Source of the DNA: Ignavibacteria bacterium
GTDB lineage: Bacteria > Bacteroidota > Ignavibacteria > Tepidaquicellales > Tepidaquicellaceae
Direction of reading: 5' to 3'
Length of the DNA stretch: 64,000 bases
Assembly: GCA_016704345.1 (NCBI GenBank)
Contig: JADJAH010000011.1
Location: 186,001 to 250,000 of the forward strand
In this document: piece after piece, positions 44,802 to 54,978 of the stretch
Layout: the number at the start of each line of letters is the position of its first letter
Numbering within the stretch: position 1 is the first letter of the stretch
Program-made: the position numbers and the translations under genes
Notes under the pieces: generated by a model
Databases searched by the model: none
What the model was told of the DNA's origin: nothing
What the model saw: the letters and a program-made list of their open reading frames with translations, nothing else

Positions 44802-45376
44802 AAACAGTTTGCGTATTCTGCGGATCTAACTCAGGAAAAGGTTCAGCTCATCTTCTTGCCGCACAGAAACTTGCAAAAGAATTGGCAACTAAGAATCTAT
44901 CGCTTGTTTACGGAGGCGGCAACATTGGCATTATGGGAGAACTTGCCAACACCGCTCTGAATTATAATGTGAAAGTTACAGGCGTGATACCACAGACGCT
45001 GGTTGACCGTGAAGCCGCGCTGCATGAAGTAAGCGAGCTTATCATAGTTGATACAATGCATGAGAGAAAAGCAAAGATGTCCGAGCTTTCAGATGCATTC
45101 ATTGCAATGTCGGGAGGTATCGGAACTCTCGAAGAACTTTTTGAAGTGTGGACGTGGAAGCAACTTGGCATTCACTCAAAACCGATAGGTCTTCTGAATA
45201 CCGACGGCTATTTTAATAAGCTGGTTGATTTCCTGAATGAATCTGTTGAGAAGGAATTCATGAGGAGAGAAGTCCTGGAAATGCTGATTGTGGATGATGA
45301 TTCCAGCAGATTGCTTGACAGGTTGTCCGAACTCTTCAAAGATAAAAATCCCGCAAACAACTTCGACCTGATCTGA
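44798..45376 (+). CDS. LOG family nucleotide 5'-monophosphate phosphoribohydrolase
   Basis: A 192-residue Rossmann-fold protein of the LOG family (TIGR00730), which hydrolyses nucleoside 5'-monophosphates to base plus ribose phosphate. Key motifs are VFCGSNSGKG, LVYGGGNIGIMG and the signature SGGIGTLEELFEVWTWKQLG, where the usual PGG is SGG. MHERKA before the signature carries the conserved Arg. Translationally coupled to DUF4199. Confidence 0.92.
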   Translation: MKTVCVFCGSNSGKGSAHLLAAQKLAKELATKNLSLVYGGGNIGIMGELANTALNYNVKVTGVIPQTLVDREAALHEVSELIIVDTMHERKAKMSELSDAFIAMSGGIGTLEELFEVWTWKQLGIHSKPIGLLNTDGYFNKLVDFLNESVEKEFMRREVLEMLIVDDDSSRLLDRLSELFKDKNPANNFDLI

Positions 45377-46568
45377 TTTTAAGAGACACATTGTCTTTTC
45401 AATTCTATTTCGCCGTCCCCGCTGCCTGCAACTTTGGGAGTCTCAGCCGGGTGAAAAATTCGTAAGTCTCGCTGATTCCCCACATCAGAAGCAGCGAAAG
45501 TTGAAAAGGGATTTATGTGGGAGACTCAGCGAGGACGAATGCTGCTTGTCTCGCCCGCCGGAAAATTTGTGCCAGGATCAGAGATGCTGTTGGTGCGGGC
45601 TAAAACCAACAGGGGCGGAAAAAAATCTCAGAATAGCTGCGTCGCAAATTGCTCCTTTAACGTTCACACTTCTTCCGTTACCGTTCACGACTCTTCCGTT
45701 ACTGTTCACGCCTCTTCCGTTACCGTTAACGGTTCTTCCGTTCGGTGTACGCTTCTTCCGTTACCGTGTACGACTCTTCCGTTACTGTCAACGCCTCTTC
45801 CGTCACCGTCCACGACTATTCCGTTACCATTCGCGCTTCATCCGTTCCTTGTACGCTTCTTCCGTTACCATGTACGACTCATCCGTTACTGTCAACGCCT
45901 CTTCCGTTGACAGTGCAGACTCTTCCGTTGACAGTACAAACCCTTCCGTTAACAGTGCAAACTCTTCCGTTAACAGTGCAAACTCTTCCGTTAACTGTGC
46001 AAACTCTTCCGTTAACAGTGCAGACTCTTTCGGTAACTGTGCAAACACTTCCGTTAACAATGCAAACTCTTCCGTTAACAATGCAAACTCTTCCGTTAAC
46101 TGTGCAAACTCTTCCGTTAACTGTGCAAACTCTTCTGTCAATGTCACGAACTCTTCTTTAGCTAATACATATTTTCCTAATCGTTCCCAAGCCCCCAGAC
46201 TCAGGATGACAAAAATATCCTCACCTCGGCCAGCATGGGTCCTGTTCCAGAATCCATTCGGAGGCAAGTTTTTAAGGCCTCTGCAAATGGGCAGAAGCAG
46301 AAATTTCACTCCACTTAAAGAAGAGAATCCTGCACTAACAAGCAACCACCACACTGTCATCCCGGAATGACATAATGGGTTAGTTTTGAGACAATCTCAT
46401 TCGATGGAATGACAATCTTGGAACATGCTCTGAAATACAATATCTGTGCCAGAACACGCCAAAATTGTATACAAAAATAATTCAGTTTTTCTCAGAATCT
46501 GATCTGAATATTTTTGCTGTGCAATACTAACCATCACTATCCGCAATAATAATATAAGGAGTCTTGAT
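45377..46568. other. Long intergenic region, about 1.2 kb, around the minisatellite
   Basis: Contains GGAGTCTCAGC and GGAGACTCAGC motifs (45437 and 45529; a relative at 58480), the 21-bp repeat array at 45662-46155, and TGTCATCCCGGAATGACA near 46357, a typical dispersed intergenic palindrome. Reading frames here arise from the 21-nt period and are not supported as genes. AAGGAG before 46569 is the ribosome-binding site of the cytochrome gene. Confidence 0.6.
45662..46155. repeat. 21-bp minisatellite, about 23 units
   Basis: Units share CTCTTCCGTTAAC or CTCTTCCGTTACC. The left half (to about 45905) varies in the remaining 8 nt; the right half is homogeneous (CAGTGCAAA or CTGTGCAAA). Two left-half units are 20 nt long (TTCTTCCGTTCGGTGTACGC, and one beginning TTCATCCGTTCC), so the reading frame changes twice. 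On the minus strand the right half could encode LTEEFAQ heptads, but the frame meets stops in the left half. Most likely noncoding. Confidence 0.85.
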
Positions 46569-47918
46569 ATGAGAAAGACAATTGCTATACTCCTGTTCCT
46601 CACTGCACTTCCGGCTTTTTCGCAAAACACCAAAGGCGGAGACGATGCCAAAGGCATCTTCAAATATGAAAACTTCCAGAAGCCCGATGAATGCGGCTCA
46701 TCATGTCACACCGATTTCTATGCTCAATGGAAACAAATGATGATGTCAAAGTGCTATACGCACGAATGGGATGAGATAGAATATTTTAAGCTTGCCGTTC
46801 CGCACGCCGAAAAAGAACCTAAGGTTGCGGGAGTAAAAGCAGGATGCAACGGATGTCATGCGCCGGTGTCATTCATGGTGGGAGACGTTCCGCCTCCTAA
46901 GCCCGAAGCTAACTCACGTGCAAATGAATCAGTGGGGTGTGATGTTTGCCATACGGTTACGGGATTTGTGGGAGATACTCCTTTCAACTTCAACTTCATC
47001 TCCAATCCCGGAACAACGAAGTACGGAAACCGCGGCGGCACACAATCTCCCGCTCACGAAACAAAGAAACTTCCGTTTCTTTCAAAAGCCGAATTTTGCG
47101 GTACATGTCATAACGAAAAATCTCCGTTCGGCGCATGGGTAAAGGCAACTCATCTCGAATGGAAAGAAGGACCTTACTCGAAAGAAGGTGTGCAGTGTCA
47201 GAACTGTCACATGCCCAGAACTCCGGGCATTAGTTCGGCAATGGGCGAACAAAGGCAGGATATTGCTCAGCATCTTTTCCACGGCGCACATGATCCGGGA
47301 AAAGTAAGGGGCACGGTTGAGTTGAGAATTCATACAGACTCGCCTGATATTGCTCCCGGCGAGCAGGCAAAATTTACAGTCGTGCTTTTCAATCAGAAGA
47401 CCGGACACAAATTTCCGACCGGCTCTGCCGAAGAGCGAATGCTGTGGCTTCATGTTGAAGCTGTAGATGCAAAAGGAAAGATCTATCACCTGTCTGTTGA
47501 CAAGAAAGGATTTCAGGGAGAAGATTATACAATAGCATCAAACGTTCTTGCTTATCAGGACATGGGTGTGCCTCTGTCTAAGCCTGATTTCAAGGGCATT
47601 CAACGCGACGGCATTCCTGAAGGTGACAGAATTTTCAGAATGCCTTATCTTGATTCACAGGGACGAATGACAATTCAGCAGTGGAATACTGCATCGTTCG
47701 GACCCGACTATCGCATTGGTCCGCGTGAAACAAAAACGGAAACATTCACATGGCTCGTGCCCGATGACGTTGAGATTGGAACGATGACTGTAAATGCAGT
47801 TCTGAATTATCAAAAGCTTCCAACACCTGTTGCTGAATTTCTTGGAGTTCCTAAGGAAGAAGCAGAGATAATGGAAGTGAACTCTCACAAGACCATCATT
47901 GAGATCGTAGATGACTAA
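46569..47918 (+). CDS. Pentaheme c-type cytochrome
   Basis: A 449-residue exported cytochrome with a signal peptide ending near AFSQ. Heme motifs: an unusual CGSSCH (CX3CH, Cys42-His47), then CNGCH (93-97), CDVCH (124-128), CGTCH and CQNCH. The N-terminal half resembles the cytochrome c554-like fold (CHTDFYAQWKQMMMSK). The last about 180 residues are beta-rich (FTVVLFNQKTGHKFPTG, VEIGTMTVNAVLNY), with many His. Followed after 31 nt by a porin-like monoheme protein on the same strand, suggesting that the two form an electron-transfer unit. Confidence 0.92.
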   Translation: MRKTIAILLFLTALPAFSQNTKGGDDAKGIFKYENFQKPDECGSSCHTDFYAQWKQMMMSKCYTHEWDEIEYFKLAVPHAEKEPKVAGVKAGCNGCHAPVSFMVGDVPPPKPEANSRANESVGCDVCHTVTGFVGDTPFNFNFISNPGTTKYGNRGGTQSPAHETKKLPFLSKAEFCGTCHNEKSPFGAWVKATHLEWKEGPYSKEGVQCQNCHMPRTPGISSAMGEQRQDIAQHLFHGAHDPGKVRGTVELRIHTDSPDIAPGEQAKFTVVLFNQKTGHKFPTGSAEERMLWLHVEAVDAKGKIYHLSVDKKGFQGEDYTIASNVLAYQDMGVPLSKPDFKGIQRDGIPEGDRIFRMPYLDSQGRMTIQQWNTASFGPDYRIGPRETKTETFTWLVPDDVEIGTMTVNAVLNYQKLPTPVAEFLGVPKEEAEIMEVNSHKTIIEIVDD

Positions 47919-47949
47919 AGAGAAAAAAATCTAAACTGAGGATGCTAAA

Positions 47950-49110
47950 ATGAAAAGGTTCTTAACAATAATATCAGTGATCATAATTCTTGTGCTGATT
48001 GCAGGAGAATCAAGCGCGATCCCTGCATTCGCAAGAAAATACAACATGTCATGCAAAGTTTGTCACGCACCATTCCCAAAAGTAAAACCATACGGTGAAG
48101 ACTTTGCGGCAAACGGATTTCAACTGCCCGGAAAAGAGCCGCCACGGTATGCAAAGAAAACCGGTGATGATCTTTTGCTTCTCATGAGAGAGCTTCCGCT
48201 TGCGCTGAGGTTTGAGTTGTTTGGAGAATATGAAAACAACAGGGTCGTCGATCCGGATTTCAGAACGCCTTATATACTCAAGCTGATGTCGGGCGGAAAT
48301 ATTTTCAAAGACATATCATATTATTTCTATTTTTTCTTCAGCGAGAGAGGCAAAGTTGCGGGCATAGAGGATGCTTTCATCATGTTCAACAATGTCTTCT
48401 CAGACAATGTTGACTTCGATTTCTATGCGGGACAGTTTCAGGTTTCAGATCCGTTGTTCAAAAGAGAGCTGAGGCTTGAGCAGGAAGATTACGAGATTTA
48501 TACTTCAACTCCCGGAAAGTCGAAAATAAATTTAAAGTACGACAGGGGATTTATCTTCACTTACGGTGCGCCAACCAAGACGGATCTCGTGTTTGAGGTA
48601 ATCAACGGAAACGGAATAGAGACAGTTGATTTGTTTGATGAGGACAAGTACAAGAACTACATGTTTCGTGCTTCGCAGGATGTCGCCAAATTCATGAGAG
48701 TGGGAGGCTTTGGATACTACGGCAAGGAATTGCCGGACACTATTGATAACGAAATGTTCATGGCAGGAGCAGACATGACTCTGGGAAATGATAAGATCGA
48801 GTTGAACGCTCAGTATGTTTACAGATCTGACACCAATCCTGAAATGCTTGCCGTTAAACCCCGTGAGCGTGTCATTACACAGGGCGGATTTGCCGAAGTG
48901 ATTATATCTCCTCAGGGAGACAACAGCCGCTGGATAGGCACACTGCTTTACAACATTGTTGATTCCGATCTTCCGGCGCTGGATTACAAAAGTTACACAG
49001 CAGGATTAAATTATCTGCTTGCGCGAAACCTCAGGATTGCAGGTGAATACACTTACATTCAAAACACGAAAACATCAAAAGTCTCGCTTGGAATAATTTC
49101 GGCATTCTGA
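47950..49110 (+). CDS. Monoheme cytochrome fused to a probable outer-membrane beta-barrel
   Basis: A 386-residue protein. After a signal peptide (to about residue 23) comes IPAFARKYNMSCKVCHAPFP with heme site Cys35-His39, then KPYGEDFAANGFQLPG. The remaining 300 residues read as alternating amphipathic strands ending in aromatic Phe (LGIISAF), typical of an outer-membrane barrel. A single N-terminal heme on a barrel is the plan of fused cytochrome-porins such as Cyc2, though I cannot show homology to Cyc2 itself. With the upstream pentaheme cytochrome it may pass electrons across the outer membrane. Confidence 0.82.
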   Translation: MKRFLTIISVIIILVLIAGESSAIPAFARKYNMSCKVCHAPFPKVKPYGEDFAANGFQLPGKEPPRYAKKTGDDLLLLMRELPLALRFELFGEYENNRVVDPDFRTPYILKLMSGGNIFKDISYYFYFFFSERGKVAGIEDAFIMFNNVFSDNVDFDFYAGQFQVSDPLFKRELRLEQEDYEIYTSTPGKSKINLKYDRGFIFTYGAPTKTDLVFEVINGNGIETVDLFDEDKYKNYMFRASQDVAKFMRVGGFGYYGKELPDTIDNEMFMAGADMTLGNDKIELNAQYVYRSDTNPEMLAVKPRERVITQGGFAEVIISPQGDNSRWIGTLLYNIVDSDLPALDYKSYTAGLNYLLARNLRIAGEYTYIQNTKTSKVSLGIISAF

Positions 49111-49195
49111 CATTTGGAGCATACTCGCGCCATCTCTTTTTGTGAGAAGTATACTGCCGTTGAAAAATTCTTGTGGCAAAGAGCAAATGATCTGT

Positions 49196-50266
49196 TCACT
49201 TGAGCAGAATCATTCTCTTTGCTTCGCGGAAATCATCTGTCCGAAGTTCATAAAAGTAAACTCCGCTCGTAAGATCTGATCCTTCGATCTGTACATTGTA
49301 AGTTCCGCTTTGCAAAAATGCATTTAGATAATTCCGGACTTCAGATCCTTTCGAGTCAAATACTCTAAAACTCACATTTCCGTCTTTCGGAATTGTGAAT
49401 GATACGTTGGTGGCTGGATTAAAAGGATTCGGATAGTTTTGAGAAAGCGAATAATTTTCCACGCTTCCACTGTTGCCTGTAATGCCCGTTGTTCCTATTA
49501 CACTCTCTTCAATCGCCTGCTGAACATTTGACACATTCAGAGAGGTCGATTCTTTGTAAACAAAAATTACTACACGGCAATTTTCCGGAATCCATCCTGC
49601 ATCCAAAACCGTGGTGATGCTCTTCGCTATTGCTTCATTCTGATTCCACGCACCCGAATTGAGATTCTCACCTGAAGCACCATTCAGCATGCTTCTGACA
49701 ACATGACTGTGAACATAATTATTGACATAACCCGGAGTACCACATTGAGCATAGTAATTCTGCGGATAAACCAGATTGTCTTCCGTCAGAACAAAAGAAA
49801 TCTTGTACTGCCCAGTCAGATTTTCAAGTGCTGTAGCATCAATCGTCATGTCTAAAGTTCTGGTAGTTGAGTTGAAGCTTTTGGCAGTAACATTGAGATT
49901 TACCGGGGACATTTGGAAATTTGAATATCTGTCAGAGACTCGCGTCATCCACGAACTGTAGCCAACCTGATTGCTTGTCCTGTCAATGATCCCGGCCGCT
50001 GAAGCGCTGAAACCAAGAAGAGTTCTTACCTGATTGCCGTTGAAGTTTTGCCACGGGTCATTTCCGCCGCCATGATAAGAGAGTGCTATTGTCTGCGGGT
50101 AGGTATTCTTGATGTCGCTCAATGCCTGATGCGCACAGGGACAATTTCCGCACCATGTTCCCGAATAGTATTCAATCAAAACGTTTCTTGGTTCTGAGCT
50201 AGCAGTGTTAACGAATGAAAAAAGGAGAAGAAACATGATTACTGAAAAAATCTTAGACTCTTTCAC
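49196..50266 (-). CDS. Omp28-related thioredoxin-fold protein with T9SS sorting domain
   Basis: A 356-residue exported protein. After the signal peptide comes NVLIEYYSGTWCGNCPCAHQ, a thioredoxin-like WCxxC site as in Omp28-related proteins. Then ALSYHGGGNDPWQNFNG and a long beta domain (PVNLNVTAKSFNSTTRTLDM). C-terminal T9SS domain: SQNYPNPFNPATNVSFTI to KRMILLK. Omp28-type proteins are surface-exposed in Bacteroidota; redox activity is possible but not shown. Confidence 0.9.
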   Translation of the reverse strand: MKESKIFSVIMFLLLFSFVNTASSEPRNVLIEYYSGTWCGNCPCAHQALSDIKNTYPQTIALSYHGGGNDPWQNFNGNQVRTLLGFSASAAGIIDRTSNQVGYSSWMTRVSDRYSNFQMSPVNLNVTAKSFNSTTRTLDMTIDATALENLTGQYKISFVLTEDNLVYPQNYYAQCGTPGYVNNYVHSHVVRSMLNGASGENLNSGAWNQNEAIAKSITTVLDAGWIPENCRVVIFVYKESTSLNVSNVQQAIEESVIGTTGITGNSGSVENYSLSQNYPNPFNPATNVSFTIPKDGNVSFRVFDSKGSEVRNYLNAFLQSGTYNVQIEGSDLTSGVYFYELRTDDFREAKRMILLK

Positions 50267-50370
50267 AATAATTAGAATTTTAGTTTGTAGGGGAAAATGT
50301 TTCGGGAACGACTATGACTGACTGCTTGCATAATGATCTGCGGATATAAAAAGTTTCAATCTCTTCTCAT

Positions 50371-51176
50371 TCAGGATTTCAAAGCTTTAATTGAGAACAA
50401 CAGAGGAATGTTCTCATCAAGTCTGTAGTATCTGTCATCACCTTTCTTCATTCCCGGAAACTGCTCCCAGACAGTAAACGGATGCTCGTGAAAGAACTCA
50501 ATCTTCAATCCTGCATCTATAAGCGACATGAAAATATCGGATAAGCTGTGAGACCACTCGTAAGTTACATTGTTAACTGTCTTTGCTTTTCTGTCGGCAT
50601 AAGTTCCTTCTTCTTCAAACCTTACAGGTTCTGCTTGTTCAAAGTAGGGATATTTTACGCGGAGCGGTTCTGAAGCATTTAAATTTTCAAAGATCATTGA
50701 AAGAGGATGACACTCAGCCATGTAAAAGAATCCATCGTCTTTGAGATACCTGCTTACTATCTGTCCCATCCTCTAATGTCAGGAAGCCAGATCAACACTC
50801 CATAGGAGGTAAATACAATATCAAATGTTTCGTCAAGTTTGTCAGGCAGAGAATACAAATCAGAATGAATGAAACGCGCTTTCATTCCAAGTTCATCCCG
50901 AAGTTCTTCTGCGGATCGGATTCCTTCCTCCGAGAAATCAACACCCGTAACTTCAGCACCAAGCATTTCCAAAGAGAGTGTGTCCATTCCAAAGTGACAT
51001 TGAAGATGCAGGACTTTTTTCCCCGAGATATCTCCAAGTTCGCTCAGCTCAAGTGAGTGAAGCTTGTTCTTTCCCTTCTTAAATTCTTCGAGAGCATATA
51101 GCTCGGTAGCTTTGTGGATTGAAACTATTTCGTTCCAATGAGCTTTGTTGGCTTCGAGATATTTGAGGATGTCCAT
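50371..51176 (-). pseudogene. SAM-dependent methyltransferase with one frameshift
   Basis: ATG 51176 reads KVLHLQCHFGMDTLSLEMLG, VTGVDFSEEG and FTSYGVLIWLPDIRGWDR, then stops. The next frame continues GQIVSRYLKDDGFFYMAECHP to 50371. Inserting one G in the GGATGGGACAG run (about 50760) restores a single frame of about 268 codons in family order (Methyltransf_25/12 type). It is either a real one-base deletion or a homopolymer error in the assembly. Confidence 0.8.
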
Positions 51177-51629
51177 GTCAAAAAAAGTTTGTGATTTTTA
51201 ATGAATAAAAAGTCGCTGTAAATGAAATTGATTCAGAATTATTGAGTATCTGTGCATCATCCGGAAATTGACTTTGCCTACACAGCACATGCATTCGAAG
51301 AAAGAATTCTTAACTGCAATCTCCGGGCTAAGGATACTTTCGGAAGATTAAGTTGCCACGAATACCACAAATTTAAATAACTTAGGGTTTAACTCCAAGC
51401 TTCACTAATTGTAAGAACACTTTCCCACAAAACTCTTAATTGATAACAACATAACCCCCCAACCCCCCTTTCTAAGGTGGGCTTTTTCTAACAGGAGGGC
51501 AACACGAGTGGCCTGGCATGCCAGTGGTTAAAACAAATCAGCCCGCGACTTTCATCGCAGGCTGATCAAACTGAAACAGACGAAGCTGTTCTTATTTCTA
51601 GTTTCAAATTTTTAATTGCTCCTCCAAGC
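51177..51629. other. Intergenic region, 453 nt
   Basis: Holds a C-rich stretch (CCCCCCAACCCCCC around 51455-51468) followed by AAGGTGGGCTTTTT, the kind of degenerate terminator-like filler common in this group, and the hairpin at 51537-51566 that ends the minus-strand gene. No ORF supported. Confidence 0.55.
51537..51566 (-). terminator. Hairpin after the first dockerin-like gene
   Basis: A 12-bp stem with one mismatch (ATCAGCCCGCGA at 51537-51548 with TCGCAGGCTGAT at 51555-51566) and a 6-nt loop. A-rich bases on the left give a weak T-run on the minus strand. It ends transcription of the gene at 51630-54879. Confidence 0.7.
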
Positions 51630-54600
51630 TCAGGGTGTGATCGCACCAACAAAGTTTGCCGCGTTGTTATCAGCTATTGCAAAGTCCGTTCCGTCAACAA
51701 AATCATCACCGGTCAAATCCGTTACCACATACCCGCTGATAAAATTCGTAGCATCATTGTCGATCAATGCAAGATCTGACGCGTCAATTGTATTATCCTG
51801 ATTCACATCACCGCTGAAATTTCCCCACCGGTAATGATCCGGGAGACCGATTCTTACTTGGTTGTTCCCGTATGCTGCACCAAAACCGTAAAACTGAAAC
51901 GTAGAATATCCATTATTGAAACTTCTTGTTGTACTGCTCCAGGTTTCTATGGAATTTCTGTGCTTGACTGCAATGTAATATTGGACACCTTGTACTAAGT
52001 TTGTAAAGTAAAATCTTCCGTTTGCATTTGTATTGATCAGTCCCCTTGCTGAGTCAGCAATTGCATAGGGTGCATAACTTTGCCGGAGATAGACTGTTAT
52101 GGTGTCACGTTTCATTGACGGTTCGCTATACTGGTTCAGATAAAAAAGTCCCTGAATAAATACTTCAAGATCAAACTCAAAAGATTCTGAATATACCTTC
52201 AAAACTGACATTTCCGAACCTTGAACAGAATCATAACTTGCACCGCTTATATAAGCTTTGTTGTTCATGTCAACTGCTGCCTGGTTGTTGCTTGAATTGT
52301 CCTGTCCGTCAAATTGGTTTATCCCACCGTCATATAAGATGGAATTATAAATGTGTCCTCCGTTCGCCTTATACTTCTTTACAAAGATATCTTTGTTGGA
52401 AAAATTGTCTGTTGTAGTGCCGGTCATATAAAGAGTTTTGCCTTCGAAATAATCCCTGTTGTCAATTGCCAAACCGTAAGTCTTGCTTTCAACTGAACCG
52501 GGAATTGCAAATTCATCCGTCACTTCATTCAGCAGATATGAAATCCCGGGAAGGTATAAACCTTTGACAGCAGTGATTTGATTTGAATTTATTTTACAAC
52601 TGTTCCCGGCATAATGAACCACAAATTGCAGAGTATCCGCGAAATGTGTGGTGTCAATCACCATTGCAGTGATTTCTTCCTTACAATCACCGTCTTTTCT
52701 GCTGGCAGTCCGGACAAATTCCACCGTACCGGTTGCATCATTCTTATATTTTATCATAACAAAGTCACTGCCTGTTGCAGTATTAGCGGCGCTTCCTCCC
52801 ACATAAGCATTGCAGTAAATGTCATTGACGATGCAATTGCCGTTATCTTCACCGGCGGCTGTTCCGTTATAGATCTTAATCCATTGTTGAACACCTGCGT
52901 TATTGAACTTGAGTGTAGCAATTTCACTTTCGTTTACTCCAATGACAGAAGTTCCTGTCACAAAAATATTTCCAAATTTATCTACGGTCATTGCATTAGG
53001 AACATCATTACTTCCTGTAATTCCTCCATAACCTCTAGCCCATTGCTCAACTCCGGCGTTGTTATATTTTAGCAGTATATAGTTTAGATCTCCGGCTAAC
53101 CCTGTTGATTCGCCGGAAACAAAAATATTTCCTGCAGCATCAAGAGCTATGTCTTTACCTGCATCATTACCATATATCCCGCTCTTAATTGTGAACCATA
53201 AAATGGTGCCGTTTGAATCAAGTTTACCTGTAACAATTTCCTGCCCTGTTGAAGGATGAAAATACAATGTACCTGTAAAATATACATTTCCAAGAGTGTC
53301 AACTGTTATCGCATTCCCTTCATCGTATGCATTATATCCGGTATAGCTTCCGCCTCTGCTGTAAACCCATTTTCGCACTCCTTCAGAATTATATTTAATG
53401 ACCTGAATATTATCACCACTCTGATTAGCTCTTACCCTGCCAACCTGATAAACATTTCCTTTCTTGTCAGTTACAATTTCATTTGATACATCATTGGTGA
53501 TCTGTGCTCCGTAAAATTTAACGGTCCACTGAGAAATACCTGAAGAATTATATTTAATTGTCGCGATATCTGTAGATGAATTGCCGGAATTTCCTGTCAC
53601 AATTATATTCCCATTCAAATCCAAAGCAATAGCTGTGGCCGCATCAAATTCCCCTGCAGCAATATCCGCAGTCTTTGTCCAAACGGCATCACCGTTTGAA
53701 TTATATTTGATCGCGAGATAACTGCCAAAGTACGATTCATCTGATGTACCTGTGATAAAAATGTTTCCTGAGTTATCACAGACAATATCTCTCACAATAT
53801 CAGAATACCCTCCCGGCCCCGAATAGATCTTCACCCATTTCTGAACTCCCGTTGAATCATACTTCAACGTGTGGATATTCTGATAGGACCCGACGTTCGA
53901 CATGCCGGATACATAGACATTGTCATTTGCATCAAGAGCCATTACTTTTCCGGCATCGTTCAAGTTAGCCGGTGCGTTATACTTTCTTGTCCATATTGTG
54001 TCGCCGGTTGTCTGATTGAATTTCATTGTAATGTAATCATTGTATGTTGCAGAGCTGTATTGTTCCCCTGCCATATATACCTTTCCAGACTTTCCTATCC
54101 TGATGGACCTTCCCGAGCTTTGATATCCTGATTCCGTTTTAAAAATCTTCTGCCATTTGAATACACCGGCAGAGTCATATTTAAGGTTCAGAATGTGTTT
54201 AGTGTTGCTCGTATCGCAGCTTCCTGTTAAGTAAATACTGCCGGCTGCATCAATGACCATGTCAGCAATGAAAGCATAGCTGTAACCTGAAGGCAGGTTA
54301 TGAACAACATTGTAAATATTATTTCCTGAGGAATCATATTTTGCAAAGAAAGGCTTCGTAACTGACGAACCTGCAATGTAACAATTACCCTTTGCGTCAG
54401 TCATGACTCTTGCAAGCTGATCGGTTTCACCGGCAACACCGGGATCGAATTCTCTTTCCCACATTGTGTTTCCGTTCTCATCGTATTTAATGAGCTTAAT
54501 GAATTGAGTGCAATCCTGAATAAGCAACTTCACCCGCAGCATACACATAAGTTTTCACTCCGCTTCTGTAAACAGCAATTGACTTGCCTAATTCGCCTGT

Positions 54601-54879
54601 ATAATCTGGCGACAGATTATAAGTTCTTCCCCACAGGTACTGTCCTGAAGCATTATACTTTATCGTGACCATGTCATTGACTGAATAGCCGTTGCTGTTG
54701 GAACCGGTGATATAAATGTTTCCATTTGTATCAGTTGCAATATCATAAGCTGTTTGTGATCTTGCTCCCGGATCGGAATAGTTTCGCACCCATTCAAATG
54801 TCTCTTGTGCAAAGCTCATTTCATTTATAAGAAGTAAGATTGAAAAGACAATCAGTAGATTCAGTTTTAGATTCTTCAT
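51630..54879 (-). CDS. SBBP-type beta-propeller protein with C-terminal dockerin-like module (one frameshift)
   Basis: ATG 54879 starts a signal peptide (MKNLKLNLLIVFSILLLINE). About 20 repeats of the SBBP type follow (GNIYITGSSxxxSYDIATIKYNSSGxxxW pattern). The frame breaks near 54500-54530: one frame ends AYSGLHSIH, the next continues IKLIKYDENGNTMWE, so a base is missing or extra. The C-terminal 150 residues lack a T9SS domain and carry VKHRNSIETWS, then GDVNQDNTIDASDLALIDND and TDLTGDDFVDGTDFAIADNN. These are two dockerin-like calcium loops. Ends AITP. Probably exported by a different signal from its T9SS neighbours. Confidence 0.82.
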
Positions 54880-54978
54880 TTGTGTTTGGTTTATGATTAC
54901 AAATTTCATTTGAATTCAATTTGGACAATTTACCTCACCCCATCCGCTTCCTCCCGGGAGAGGAGTTTTGGACGAAGG

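Noticed and set aside
45662..46155. CRISPR array
   Set aside because: Units are contiguous 21-mers with no unique spacers, and there are no cas genes in the window.
45824..46360. Minus-strand LTEEFAQ heptad-repeat protein
   Set aside because: Attractive as a coiled coil, but the N-terminal part reads through dispersed intergenic palindrome sequence, no ribosome site is seen, and the frame is not kept through the older repeat units. Kept only as part of the minisatellite finding.
45501..46370. Long plus-strand open frame across the 21-bp array as a gene
   Set aside because: Open only because a 21-nt unit without stops repeats in phase; the encoded repeat changes character twice at 20-nt units, with no sensible start, domain or signal.
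51453..51490. C-rich tract as a G-quadruplex regulator
   Set aside because: Only two six-base runs plus a weak third; it matches common terminator-like filler in this bacterial group.
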